64,000 nt of DNA, taken from positions 1-64,000 of the forward strand of contig CAUYUJ010015278.1 in assembly GCA_963575745.1 (NCBI GenBank). Reading direction: 5' to 3'. The stretch comes from Prorocentrum cordatum (Eukaryota > Sar > Dinophyceae > Prorocentrales > Prorocentraceae). The position numbers and the translations under genes are program-made. Below, piece by piece: positions 33,478 to 45,659 of the stretch (position 1 is the stretch's first letter; every line of letters begins with the position of its first letter). Below the pieces are notes generated by a model, which did not search any database, was not told where the DNA came from, and was given only the letters and a program-made list of their open reading frames with translations.

Positions 33478-34650
33478 TTCCTCTTCCTCCAGAACCGGGG
33501 GGTACCCCCCCCCCCCTCCGAAAATCCCCCCCCCTGCTGGACCCCCCCCCCCTTCCCTCCCACTCTGGACCCCCCCTGCTGGACCCCCCACTCCGAAAAT
33601 CCCCCTCCCCCTGCTGGACCCCCCCCCTCTTCCTCCGGAGCCGGGGGGTACCCCCCCACACCCCTCCGAAAACCTCCCCCCCCTGCTGGACCCCCCCCCC
33701 TCCCCTGAACCCCCCCCCCCACTACCGGTTCGAACCCCCCCCCCCCTCCAAAACCGGAGGGGACGTTACTACCGATTCGAACCCCTCTCCACCCCTCCTT
33801 TCACCGCCAGCAAACGATTCCTGGTCCCGACCACCGTCCGCACCACATCCCCCACTGTTGTTCCCAGCACCACTGTCCTCACCACCAGTCCCCACTGGTT
33901 CCACCACCGTCCCTACTGTCCCCACCAATGCCCCCACCACTGTCGCACTGTCCCCGCTGTCCCCACCACTGTTCCCACCACGATTCCACTCTCCCCACTT
34001 TTTCCACGGCCCCAACCGCTGCCCGACTATCCCCACTGTCCCCACTGTCCCACTGACTCCTCCGCTGTCCCACTGAGCTGTCCCACTGTTCCCACCACTG
34101 TCCCCACTGTCTCCACCACTGTCCCCACTGTACCTCTGTCCCATTGTCCCACCGCCGTCCTCGCCACCGCCTTCACCACTGTCCCCACCACCACTGCACC
34201 ATCCACTGTCCCACTGTTTCCACCACATTCCCACTGTCTCCACAACACTGTCCCCACCACCACCGTCCCCACCACTGTCCCACTGTCCCCACTGTTCCCA
34301 CCATTGTCCTCACCACTGTCCCCACCACTACCGTCCCCACCACTGTCCCACTGTCCCCACCATTGCCCCGCTGTCCCCTCACCACTGTCCCCACCACCAC
34401 CGTCCCCACCATTGTCCGCACCCCCCCCTGGTTTTCGAAGGGGGGGGTTCGAATTGGTAGTGACCCCCCCCGGTTTTCGAGGCGGGAGGGGGTTCGAACC
34501 GGTAGTGACACCCCCCGCTTTTCATGACGGACTGGGGGGGGGAAAGGTTCGAACCGGTAGTGACCACCCCCGGTTTTCCGGAGGGGGGGGTGGGGGGGGA
34601 GGGGTTCGAACCGGTAGTGACCCCCTCTGGTTTTCCGCCAGCTGCGGTAG
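33478..34650. repeat. CACTGTCCC minisatellite with inverted flanks
   Basis: The centre (33830-34430) is degenerate CCACTGTCCCCAC repeats. The left flank (33478-33790) carries CTACCGGTTCGAACCCC and CCAAAACCGGAGGGG. The right flank (34430-34650) carries GGGGTTCGAACCGGTAGTG and CCGGTTTTCCGGAGG. The flanks are thus inverted relative to each other, and each contains the motif three or more times. Confidence 0.75.
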
Positions 34651-34689
34651 AACACGCTCTTTCTTATATGTAATAAGTTGTTATTCTAC

Positions 34690-35075
34690 CATGGCGTATG
34701 TCTCTGATCTTCTCGCGCAAGTCGGATGTCGACCAGGGCAACGATCCCAAGAAGGCACGCGATGGATGGAAAAACATAGCGTAGACGAGCACGGCAGAGC
34801 GAAGCATGTCATAGCATGGCAATGCATTGCGTACCGAAGTATTGCATCACACAGCGTACCAACGCAAAACATGGCATCGCACAGCAGTGCACAACACAAC
34901 ATCGCATTGCATGCCGTGGCATGGTACCGGATGACTTGGAGGGGAAGTAGCCCGTCTACGAGCGTACAAGGCCTGTCTGGACTGCTGGCTCCATGCCCTC
35001 AACAACCATGCCTGCTCGATATGGGCGCATTCGAATGTCAAATGCCGTCCAATAGGAGCACTGTATGTGCGAGCC
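34690..35075. repeat. GCATNGC-rich stretch
   Basis: Between about 34790 and 34935 short steps such as CATAGCATGGCAATGCATTG recur. The rest shows nothing. Confidence 0.4.
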
Positions 35076-35365
35076 AGGAAGGAGGCTTGCGGGAGGCGGG
35101 GGCGCGGGAACGAGGCCAACGCTGCAGCGAGAACACGACTTTGAAATGACCGAAACGCTGAAAGGAGGGCGGCGTAGCAACGGGAACGCCGTTTTGGAAG
35201 AGCTGGAAGCGACCGGGTTGAGCAAAAAAACATCGGAAACAACAAGCATGAGATCCTGCATGTGGAAACAATACGCGGGGAGGACGGGATGCTCTCCGGA
35301 TTGGCTCAAGGGAGAAAGGACAGGAGAGTAGTATTCATGTTTCGTATTGTGTAATTGCCGAGGGA
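35075..35365. repeat. R7 dispersed repeat, copy 2
   Basis: Matches 8455-8745 at GAACACGAC, CAATACGCGGGGAGG and GGAGAGTAGTATTCATG. The stretch to 35735 after it shows no gene. Confidence 0.55.
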
Positions 35366-38300
35366 GCTGCGACGCCCATAAAAAGGGAAGTCCAACAAAA
35401 AGGGGGGGGGAAAAGGGAAAAACGAAGTGGAGCGCCCATCGAGGGAGACTTGTTTTGCACCCAGCCGAGGGTTCCATCCCCACGGTCCTGTTCACAGCCG
35501 ACAGGGCACTCCTCCCCTTCCGAGCTGCGCTGCTCTGCGAGTTTGGGCTATAGCACGGGCCTCGACGGCTTCTTCCACAAGATCTTCAGCAAACTCTCTG
35601 GATTCGAAACCAAACGCTTTGAGCACACGCTCCACACCCGGCAAGACGTTCCGCGGGCCCGAAAACAGGGTCGAGGCGAGACGGCGGCCTGGGCTCCTTT
35701 TCTGCCGCGCGAAAATGAGCCGCCCACTTCACTCGGGTGGCCGCGCGTTGCTGAGGGGGCCTGGGGCTCGCCTAAGGAAGCGCCAGGACCAGTAGGGTGG
35801 ATGCGGTCCCTCAGACGCTTTCGGACGGCGTACGACAGACGCTTTCGGACGGCGCACGAGGAACCATCCTTCAAACGCCGAGGACCCGAGCACGCGCCGG
35901 ATAGACCCTTGCTCGCAGTGCACAGAATACTTATAGCAAGCGGTGCAAAGAATTATTGGCTCCGACCACGAGACACCTGTCTCCAGGATCGAACGGCCGT
36001 TCAGATTCCACGGCATCCGAGTGCCAATGCCGTGACATTCATCTCCCCATCCTCAGCCTCCTCCCCATCCCAGCCGTTCGTCCGAACAGCCGGCGCCAAA
36101 GCCCCAGCAGCGGCAGAAACAGCAGCAGCGGGAGGATGCACCGATGGGGGCAAGTGGAGGGCCAAGGGCACGGGGCGGAGCCTCGGGATCGACTGGCCTA
36201 GGGGGTAGGGGCCAAAACGGGGCCTGCGGGCCCCAAGTCGATCAAACGAACCGCTTTGAGGCCCCGATGATCCTGCGAACTCCCGCTGGCCATGCGAGTA
36301 GCCAATCCTGGGACGCCATGTCTAGACAGCCTTCGAGAAACAAACATCCCTAAGAGCAACAGCTCCATAGCTGGCCCCTTGCTTGGCGAACTGATCCGCC
36401 TTCGAACTGCGGCATGATGCCATCTCTGGCATGTTCCACGGGGCAATGGCTCTTCACGCGCTTGAACGTCAGCATAGAACTATCCTCTCTCGAATGGACC
36501 CTCCGCCACAGGTGGGCCCGAGGGTTGGCAACAGACGCGGCTCTCAGCTGGCACTTGCCGCAGCCAAAGGTGGCTTTGCAATCTGCGAACACACGCAAAA
36601 ACTAAACATGTGCTGGGCAACCATGAGCAACACATGGTCCTTACCGTCGCGCGCTATGTGAAAGGTGGCGAACTCGGGCGGCGCAACTCCACGCGTGGCT
36701 CCAAAATGCTCTCGACTGGTCGAGTAGACGACGCAAGACCAGCGTGCCGAACTAAGAACGGGAAGCCGGGCGTATTCCCCCGACCCGTCCGCGAAAACAA
36801 CCCCCCCTTCCCAACGGCATCGGCAGCAACATGCGTGTGCCTGATTGGCCCCAATGAGAATCATGAACAGGCCTAGACACGCGCAAACCTGGCTCTGGAG
36901 CAACGTTTCTGGCAAAGCGCCCAGCCCAAGAGGGCGGGGCCTGGGCGGCAGCTTTGGCAGCCTGTGCCAACTCGTCAGACATGTTATCCCTCTCCTAGGC
37001 CTCATGCGCGGGACATCTGAAGCACCTGCGGTGCAGGGGGCATTTCTCTTCATGACGGGGCTGGAACAACGCATGGGGCGATGCGTCTCGGTCGCGCAGC
37101 CGACCTTGCGACCCAAGCGTGCCTGCGATTAAACCTCTGAGGGCGGCCTGTTGGCGACGCCCCCGCCCAGCCCCCCAACCCCCATGCAAATAAGGATAGG
37201 CCGCCACAGAATGCGCGCCCATCCCTGTGTCCTGCAAGCCCAGCGCGCGCGCATCAGAGGCACGGCGCGCCGCGCGCTCCGCCTGACCAGCTGCGCAGGC
37301 TGACGAACGTGCAAGCGCACATCCCACTCCACCCCAACATCGCCAACCAACGCCGTCGGGCCCACCATCCCCCACCCCGCGCGCTGGCACGCGATCTGCA
37401 GGGCGGCCGCGGGGCCCCCGCGCGATACCCAGGGGCGCGCTTTGGCCGCTTGTCGAGCGGCATCCTCGAAGAGGGCCTTGAGGGCGGAAGCCGCGAGGAA
37501 ACCGCCCCGTTATAACACCTCTCTACACTGCTGCACACTACCCCGCGCGGCGATGAGAGAGCCCCTCCTCCACCCTCGCTTGCCGCATGCGCATGCGAGA
37601 AAAAAAGCGCTGGAAGCGCCTCGAGCGGGCCTGCCTTCGGCGCGCGCGGCCGCCGCTCTGAGTTGGCGCAGCCTAGCGCTCGCGATGCCGCGCGCGCGGG
37701 AACGCCGGAAAATCACGGCGCCCCCCCTCTGCAGCGTCCGCAGGCGCATAGCTCTGCGCTCACTCGCGAGAAACCCATCCGAATGCGCCCCCGTCCGCCC
37801 GAAACCCCCGTCAGTCGCGCCCCCCCCCCCCCCCCGAGATCGCGACGAGAGCGGTTCTTATCCTTGAGCTCAAGCGCCCAATTGCTGCACAGCTGGGCCG
37901 TTAGCTCGCCCGAGCCGGCTGGGAAGCCTGCTTCGTTCCACGTTGCCGGGGGCCCGCGCCCCGCGACTCCGTCGACCAGCGCGTTAAAGGCTAGAGGCAG
38001 CTGGGCGGCAACGGCGCCTCGACCCCCCAACGGCATGGAACGAGACGTCGCCCATTGCATTCTTGGTGGCCACGATCGGTGCTGCCTGGTCCGCTCGCTT
38101 GGGCAGGACACGTCGCATCGGCACGGCGAGAGATGCGGCGCGCGAGCACCCCGCGATGACCGCCCGATTAGAGGGGCTTGCTCGCGCAGCCCTGAGCGCC
38201 CTCGCGGCGCGGGGCCCGATGAACGCAACGCAAAGCCCGAAGCCGCACGCCAGGATAAGCCCGCGCGGGCAGCGGTCACACTGAGAAATATCCTGGCAAT

Positions 38301-40224
38301 ATTCTTCCATTCCAGGAAGGCAGGGCCCGATTGCAGACCTGCCGAGCGGGCGAAATGAGACGTCGCAGTTTGAAGCCAGGCTGACTTGTCGCGAGAGGTG
38401 GCTCTTCCCTGGCCCCCAGGAAAAAAAGAAAGGGCGCTGATGTATTTTCCCCGACGGGCACGCACGCGAAAACGAATCTTGGACCGCGCACGGGCCACCA
38501 GAGGCAAGAGGCCGATCGACCGCGCCCACCCCCGTGGGATTGCCCGGAAAAAACAATCAGCACAAGCCACGAATCAGCGACCCTGGGATGCAGCCCCCAC
38601 TACCTCAGGAGATCAGCAAATCGTCGCGCGAACTCACGCGGCAGCTGTTGAATCGCTCTCGGGCGCAGGCCGTCCCAGCCCAGGGCTGCGCCCTTCGCGA
38701 ACTCACCAAATAATCCGAGCACGTCTCCCGAAGTGACCCGCGGGAGGGGGTCGAACGTTGGCCAGCCCATCGGATAAACTTCGCTCTCGCGCGAGGCCTT
38801 GGACCACGTGGGCCCCCGCTCCACAGTCAGGGCGTCTAAAACTTCCTGGCCAGCCAACGGCTGGAAACCTTCCTCCTCGCACCCCCGAAGCGGCGCAGGG
38901 TTCGGGCGAGGTCCCTCGGAGGAGCGGCGGGCAACCTTGACTCCTCTCAAAACCGACTCCTGCGCAAAGTCCGCCCAAGATTGCTCGCTGGCCGCTGCGC
39001 CTGCAGCGATCCTGCTATCGCGCTCGCGGGCAACGGCGGGCGCTTTTCAAACCGGCCTCCTCTTCCCTTTTCAAGGCCGACAATTGGCTTGCAAGCATGC
39101 GCAGCTGCAGCCGTGTGACCGTCGTAAAAGACGACCCACGCTTGCAATCTTGCCTCCGGCCGGAGGTCGGGGGGGGGGGGGGCCCGTTGAAACTGACTGC
39201 CGCGCTTCCTGCCAGTGCCGCGAAATGTCCTGCTCGGGCATCTGCGGACTAGCACAGAGAGACTGATCAGGAAAATCAGACCACTGCTGCCGCGCACGCC
39301 CAGGTTCTCAAGGCGGCCCCCCAAGGCCCCAGGTCCAGGCAAAATCATATTGCAAGACTTCCGGGCAGTCGTCGCCACCCGACTCCTCGAGCGAGAAGCC
39401 AGCGGGGACCACGCGCTGCCAGATCTTCGCCTGCCCGGACAGACCTGGAGACTCCATCCTCGACGCAGCGCGCGGCCCTCGGGGGGCGCCGAGGATCGCT
39501 CGAGTGGAAGCTACGCACGGCGCCAGGCAGTGCGATACAGCAAAGAAGTCGCAGACGTGCTGGTTGCAAGTGGACTCCGCTGGGCCCACAAGCTGGAACT
39601 TCAAAGGGGGCGCCCATATCGCGCGCTTCCAGCGCGCTCAGGTCGACGTTCCAGCCCCCCTGCGCACAAAAGCAGGCCCGTCGAGTCCCGACAAAACTTC
39701 TGCCTGCTCGCAGAGGATCGCCACGGTCTGCTCACCCAGCTCGTCGTTCGCCACAAGGTCGAGCGAGAGGAAGCACGCAAACACTGGAAGGCCGAGGTTG
39801 ACCTTCTGCGCGGCCAGCCGATGCCGTAGATGCTCGGGCAATCGCTGGCACTCATGAGCGCTGCCGAACCTCGACGAGGCGAGGCGCGCGACCCCTCCAG
39901 AGTTCTCCAGAGTCCCTTCGCCAGCCACCACCGCCGACGAGGAAGCCATAGTGATCCAATTTGCCTGGCGCACGAACGCGCCGAACCATGAACAAACTCC
40001 GTAACCAGCCGTGCTTCTTGGAGCAAGATCATGTCAGGGACATCGCTGCACTCGTCCTTGCGCCTTCCCAGGAATTCCAAGCCAGACTTCCAAGAATTTC
40101 AAGTGTGCGCCAAAACCATTTGGGGAGGCCGCACTTCTGCCACTTCAGCCGCAGGGGCTGGGAGGGAGCAGAGACCGTCGCCTCGACGCCACTTTGATTG
40201 CAACGCTGCTGACGATGCGGCCCC

Positions 40225-41228
40225 TCACTCGACCCCCTGGACAGAGTGGGGGGCCTCCACCTTCTGACTGGTGATTTCAGAGGCCCTGCTCTTACAAGGT
40301 GCCGCCGATGGCCCTGGACTGCTGGGAGTGAGGGTCGCCTGCTGGGTGGCTCCGCTCCGATCTCTTGAGCTGTCTGATGAACCTGCAACGTCTGGCGCCG
40401 CAACCGCCGCAACTGTTCCGTCAGCTCCTCTCCGTCTTTTGCTTGCCAAGTGCTGCGCCATCTGAGGGGCCTCACCAGTGAAAGCTTGGGCCGTGGCTGC
40501 AACTTCTCCACAAAACGTCTTGACCGCCTCCTTGAATTCACTTTGTAGCTTGTCCTTCCGTGTCTGAATATCAATCATATCGGCCCCATCCAGCTCATAC
40601 TCGCCCTCGTCGAAGCCCAAGCCCTCGAAGGAGATCGGGATCTCGACGCATGAGCCGCCCAATATGCGGGAGACTTGGATCGGCGCGGGTGACTCAGCGG
40701 CACTGCCCACCACGACCGACGCATTGAGCTGCTGGGCCAACTCCCGGTGCTGTTCTTCAACTGCCCCCATGCTGCGCGCAACCTCGGCCACCCAGAGTCG
40801 CTGGGAATCGAGCTGCTGCTGAATGGAGCCGAGCCGATCCCCAGTTTGAGACAACCTCGCCTGCCAGTCCAAATACTTCTTGCGAGCTGTCGTGACCCTC
40901 TGCGGCAGCGGTGGCACATGGGCAACCGCGGCCTCCTGTCGCGCCCGCTCCTGCAGTGTACCCTTGCGTCGCTGAGCCTCTGCATGATCCCCTGCCCGCT
41001 CGAGCATGTCAACCAGCTGCTGGAGTCCTTTAGGGCCGAGCTCGTCAGGAGCGGCGGGACCACCAGGCACCATGAACTGAGCACTGAGCACCAGGAGGAC
41101 GAGGAAGCCCGGGCAACGCAGCCAGCCCTTTGCCTCGTCCTTTTCCCGCCATTCTGGGAAGCACCGCTTGCTGCGGCAGCCTCACCTGGCCAGACTCCAG
41201 CGGGTTCGGGGGGAACAAAACTTGACAT
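40225..41228 (-). pseudogene. LINE ORF1-like coiled-coil protein remnant
   Basis: From an ATG at 41226-41228 the reading is MSSFVPPEPAGVWPGEAAA. A frameshift near 41100 leads into an open frame starting at 41091 with long heptad-like helices (ARKKYLDWQARLSQTGDRL; AVEEQHRELAQQLNASV), and ending at 40225. Its place just 5' of the endonuclease remnant and its coiled-coil nature fit the nucleic-acid-binding ORF1 or N-terminal region of dinoflagellate LINEs. The upstream GGA/TCC tract would code for serine in the sense frame. Function is inferred only from context. Confidence 0.6.
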
Positions 41229-41312
41229 GTCGGAGGAGGAGGAGGAGGAGGAGGAGGGGGAGGAGGGGGAGGAGGAGGAGGAGGAGGAGGAGGAGGAGGA
41301 AACGGAGGAGGA
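41229..41312. repeat. GGA microsatellite inside the LINE 5' region
   Basis: GGA on the plus strand, i.e. TCC (Ser) codons on the LINE sense strand, between the Cys motif and the ORF1 Met. Confidence 0.9.
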
Positions 41313-41500
41313 GGAGTGCCCACGTGCCGTGCAGAACGCACTTCCCGCCGCAGTCTTCTTGCACCCGCACTCAGAGCACGCTGGACCCTGGCCTTTGGAC
41401 TACACCGTGTTCCATCCTTTGCCGTCCTGCACCTCAGGCGTGCGCCACCCACGACACTGAGCCCGCCATGGGGTCTACCCCCGGGCTGTGCCACGAAAGT

Positions 41501-41984
41501 GCCGCACTACGCAAACCGTGGGGGTTGAACCCCCAAATACAGCTCGCGAGCTGAAAAAAGATGTGGAGACTGCGCAAACGAACAATCAGACTCTCAAATC
41601 CTTGAGCAATGCAGACTCTCAAGTCCTTGAGCAATGCCTCCGGACTTGAGCGCGAATGGCTACGGATTTGTCGAAGAAAAGCATTGGGGGGGAGGGAGAG
41701 GATGAGGAAGACCAGTGTAAACTCAAGGCTCACCATCGATGCAACAAAAAAATGGTCCCTCCAAGCTCCCCCTTCATAGGCCCCTACAAGGATTCAGTTC
41801 CCCTGGGGGAAGTGCCCAGTCAGGAGACAACCATTTGAAGGTCTTGAAGCGTGCCAAAACAACATCCTCTGGACTTGAGCGCCATCACAGCGGATCAACG
41901 TAACCGTCGCGCCCCCAACAAGGCTGAACCACTCCAAAAACGCCATTCGTGGTAAGTGAACCATGATACTCCATGAGGCCATGT
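41501..41984. other. No gene recognised
   Basis: Contains a short duplication of ACTCTCAAATCCTTGAGCAA (41588-41635). No domain is seen. Confidence 0.4.
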
Positions 41985-42255
41985 GCAAAGTATTGAATCG
42001 AATGTGGGCGGCGCTACGGCAAGAACCAAATGCTGCAAAAGGAACCGCCCTCCACATGTGAAACTGTTTGGAATTATGTGCAAGGAAAGTGCGCGGCACT
42101 GCGACAACAACCACATATTGAAAACGGACCTCCCTCAATCCGTGAAACTCTTGATACATGTTTAAAGCGACTGTGCGCGGCGCTCTAAAGCGAGAGCCAC
42201 ATACATGTTGTAAGCGACCCGCGCTCCATGTGTCAAATTGCTGTTCGGCTTCACG
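41985..42255. repeat. 85-bp tandem repeat, three units
   Basis: Units begin GTGGGCGGCGCTACGG, GTGCGCGGCACTGCGA and GTGCGCGGCGCTCTAAA, spaced about 85 bp. Each contains an ACATGTG/CCGTGAAACT-like stretch. The following 42256-42850 shows no gene. Confidence 0.7.
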
Positions 42256-42849
42256 ATCATCAGTGGTAAAGAAGTCTCAGGCGAACCGCCTGGACCGCCC
42301 TTCCGACTGGCCTCGGGGTGCGAGAGGGAGGAGCCACTTAAAGGAAACGGAATGAAAGAGAAGGAAGAGGAAACCCTCATCCTGTGACGGAGAAACACCT
42401 CCAGGCAAATTTCCCTCATGATCCGCCTGCTTCAATTCAAGTCTGGCATGGCCCCCCTCTCCGCACCTCTCCTCCGTGAATGGTGTGGGGGGGGGGGGGC
42501 GTGCCCGTGGTGAGGCGTCCCAGGGGTCTCGATCCCAGCCACGGCATGCGCCAACACCTGGCCCCTGGGCTCCAAGAGGTGGACCTCGAGGATGGCCGCA
42601 TGTCCCCCTCATCTCGCATCAGAAATGCAACGAACGGGCACACCACTTCTGGAAATCCGCTCGGACCTCCGAAAACTAATGTCTATCCGTTTGATTCCTC
42701 GATGCATGCCCCCCCACTGCGCACTTCTCCTCCGTGATGCTCGACAGCTTGTCCTGCCCGCCGGGGCGCAGGGTGCCACCGACCTGGAGCACCAGGCGGT
42801 GACGGCAACCTCTGGGAAAACGTTGTAAGAACAACTGGGGGCTATCAAG

Positions 42850-43000
42850 CCAGAGTAAGGGCCAGTAAGCCGGATTGGACCGGATTGCGCCCAGGACTGA
42901 GCCCAGTTAAGTCGTGTTGGGCGAGGTTAAACGGATCTGCACGGGAAGATGCTTGACTAGGCCGGTTTCCGACCACGGATACACCAGCGCCGATGCTGGT
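42850..43000. repeat. R5 dispersed repeat
   Basis: AAGCCGGATTGGACCGGATT steps followed by CCGACCACGGATACACCAGC and GCCGATGCTGG. Confidence 0.6.
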
Positions 43001-43174
43001 TATGCCCCCCCGCGAGTTGCATCCTAATCGGAGGTGGCGCCAACGCGGACCCAGACCCCTAACGTCACGATGAGCTCCTGACGTGGACACCCAGAGATCC
43101 AGACCTTTTTTCTTGTAGATCCTTTGTTTTACCAATGTTTCATGCCGAGTCGTTGGAATGTCCCCAGGCCCGGC

Positions 43175-43197
43175 GACAACAACAGCAGCAACATCAA

Positions 43198-43247
<50 letters not shown>

Positions 43248-43850
43248 CCAACAACAACAAACAGCATCAACAGCAACACCACCATCAACAACAACACAAA
43301 CAGCAACAGCAACAGCAACAACAACCACAACCACAACCACAACAACAACAAAAGAAACACCATCAACCACAACACTACCACCAATAAAAACAGCAGCATC
43401 AACAACAGAAACATCAACAACAACAGCAAAAGCAACAGCAACAACAACAACAACAATCATTACAAGACTGTTCACTCCTACTTGCGCGCGTGTCATTCAA
43501 AACGAGTTCCCCACACCCTCGATACCCGCCCTTTTGGTTTCGATCACACCCCCTTTGGGGAGAGTTGTTTCTCTTTGCGGGGGGCGGCGGGCTTACACAG
43601 GCGGGCAAACCTGAACGGGCGGACAATCCGTCGTGGGCGTACATGTGCCCGCCATTGGAATTGGTGTGGACCCTGCGGTAAGAGGAGGGGGAGAACGAGG
43701 GAGAGTGGGAGGAAAGGAAGGGGAGGGACGAAGGAAGACGGAAAACGCCAGGAGATGGAGCGAAGAGGGGTCGGTTGATTAGAGGCAAAGAGACAACGAT
43801 AATTACAGATAGGAGAGGTAAGAAAAAAAGAGAGAGAGAGAGAGAGATGG

Positions 43851-43884
<34 letters not shown>

Positions 43885-44450
43885 AGAAGAGAGAGAGAGA
43901 GAGAGAGAGAAAGAAAGAAAGAGGGAGGGAGGAGGCAGGAAAAGGGAGGGAGAAGGGAGAAGGGAGAGGAGGGAGAGGGGACAGGGCAGAGAGGCAGAAG
44001 GATGAGGGAAGAGAGGAGGGAGAGAGCAGGGAGGAGAGGAGGGAGGAGGGAGGAGGGAGAGGGAGGAGGAGCAGGAAGGAAAGAGCGTGAACGTTCGAGG
44101 ACATCCTAAGCAAAAGCGCAGTTCCTGAAGGAACTCTCGGGCGGGAACCCACGACGGGCGGGCGATCCCCTGACGGGCGGGTCGGGCGGGTGGGACATCC
44201 AAGCGGGATGCTTGAGTATGGCGAGAGCGCGGTTACAAAGTAAATTGTAACAGCGTCCTTGGCGCAGCGTGTTTCCTGAGCGTCGAAAGAGCGACTTCTG
44301 AATCAATTGCATGGAAGTCACAGGCGAGAGCGCAAGTCTTGAATAACATGTGAAGGGTTCTCTGGCGGGAGCGGGGGTCTTGATTAAATTGCGAGGAAGA
44401 ATTTGATTCGATTGCGAGGAAGTCTCAAGCGGGAGCGCTGCTCCTGAGTT
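43175..44450. mobile_element. T5 composite element, longest copy
   Basis: CAA microsatellite (43190-43460), core (43460-43600; ACCCTCGATACCCGCCCTTT, ACCCCCTTTGGGGAG), GA/purine tract (43680-44080), GGCGGGTCGGGCGGG minisatellite (about 44150-44190) and repeated GAGGAAGTCTCAAGCGGGAG modules (44230-44440). The four-copy conservation of this order argues that the microsatellites belong to the element. Confidence 0.8.
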
Positions 44451-45340
44451 AATCCCACCAGCCCTCTGGGCGTCGGTGGTCTAGAAAGTTTCCTCTTCCA
44501 ACCCCCTTCTTCCCCTTCGGGGAGGGGTTTACCCCTCCCCCTACCCCCTCCCCTGGACCTGGACGGAGGGTTCCGCGGGTCGTTGGGGCGTCCAAGATGG
44601 CCCAAGACGGCTCCAAGAGCGAAAAGGCGAGAAAGCAAACAAACATTGATTTCCCTAGGTGTTGGAAGGATGTTGGCCTCTTTTGGGGCTCAAGAGGCGA
44701 TTCGAGGCACTCTAGAGGGGCAGCGCTAATTGACACGCCCCCCTTCTTTGATAGATCTCCTCCAACATGGCCCAAAAGCACCCCAAGAGCGCCCCAAGAG
44801 CCCCAAGAGGGCCCCAAGAGGCCCCAAGAGGCGCCCAAGAGGCCTCCAAGAGGCTCCCAAGAGACCCCCAAGAGGCCCCAAGAGGCTCCCCGAGATACGC
44901 AAGAGGACCCCGGGACCGCCAAGAGGCCCCAAAGACGGCCCAAGAGGCCCCCAAGCTCGCCATTGTCCCTGTCCTCCTCCTCTTTTTCTTCCTCCTCCCT
45001 CCTCCTCCTCCTCCACCTCCTCCTCCTCCACCTCCTCCTCCTCCTTCTCCTTCTCCTCCTTTTCCTCCTCCACGTCCTCGCCCTCCTCCATCTCCTCCTC
45101 CTCATTTTCCTCCTCCTCCTCCTCCCCTTCCTCCTCCTGCTCCTCCTCATGTTCCTCCTCTTCCTCCTCCTACTCCCACGACGACGACTCCTCCTACATC
45201 CTCCCCCTCTTGGGGTATATGGCGGCTTACACCGCCCTATGTTATTCTGCATGCTCCCCCGCTTCCCTCATCACCTCCAGTCCCCTGGGAATCATTTCTG
45301 GACGGGCTGGCGGGGTATGTTTTTTTGGTCGCGGCCGCCA
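44450..45340. mobile_element. R3-TCC-R4 composite, fullest copy
   Basis: Head (CCCTCTGGGCGTCGGTGG; TTCTTCCCCTTCGGGGAGGG; GGACCTGGACGGAGG; GTTGGGGCGTCC), R3 units (44590-44965) with an ATTGATTTCCC spacer, TCC run (44965-45175) and R4 end (45240-45340). Confidence 0.75.
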
Positions 45341-45438
45341 GCGAAGAGGCAGGCAGCGAGCAGGGTGTCCGGGCCAACGGGCAAGCCTAACTAGCTACAA
45401 GAGGCGCCGCTAGCCGGCCGGCCCACTCACAAAGCAGC
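45335..45438. repeat. Recent duplicate of 14950-15053
   Basis: About 104 bp matching with only a handful of differences (for example AAGAGGCAGGCAGCGAGCAG versus AAGAGGCAGGCGGCGAGCAG). The two copies sit 30 kb apart, both attached to R4. Confidence 0.85.
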
Positions 45439-45659
45439 CGCGAAGCTGCGGGGGAGCTGTCGGCAGGGGGCATCCTGGGAAGCTCGGGAACGTGCAGTGG
45501 ACAACATGTCGAGGAATTCGATGTTCAGAAGGCGAGAGGCAAAGTCCGGGGCAGGCGGCACGATGCGAACAATCTGGGGATACTGTTTGGTTCGCGGCTC
45601 CAAGACGGATGACAGGGAGCAAACACAACGTCCGGGGCGCGTGACGATGTAAATTGGCC

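Larger units (their letters stand above)
35740..41500 (-). mobile_element. Near full-length, inactive LINE (ORF1-EN-RT-RNaseH)
   Basis: Domains run in the expected order on the minus strand. A Cys motif CSECGCKKT (about 41375) and a poly-Ser stretch lead into a coiled-coil ORF1-like region (41091-40225). An AP-endonuclease remnant has DMILLQEARL (about 40035-40005) and SGGVARLA. RT fingers follow with VTSGDVLGLF and ALGWDGLRPRAI (38.8-38.6 kb), AIPRGWARSIGLLPL (about 38.54 kb) and SNRAVIAGCSRAASL. The RT palm reads LVDGVAG (about 37967-37983). RNase H has FADGSGEYARLP (about 36.79 kb), NPRAHLWRRVHS, RVKSHCPVEH and AKQGASYGA ending at 36322. A C-terminal ILCTACYKYSVHC cluster lies near 35.93 kb. 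Frames shift at several places, and the YVDD motif has become LVDG, so it is a fossil. Confidence 0.9.

Noticed and set aside
34420-34650. GGTTCGAACC motifs as tRNA T-arms
   Set aside because: They recur in a G/C-homopolymer-rich repeat with no acceptor stem, D-arm or anticodon arm around them.
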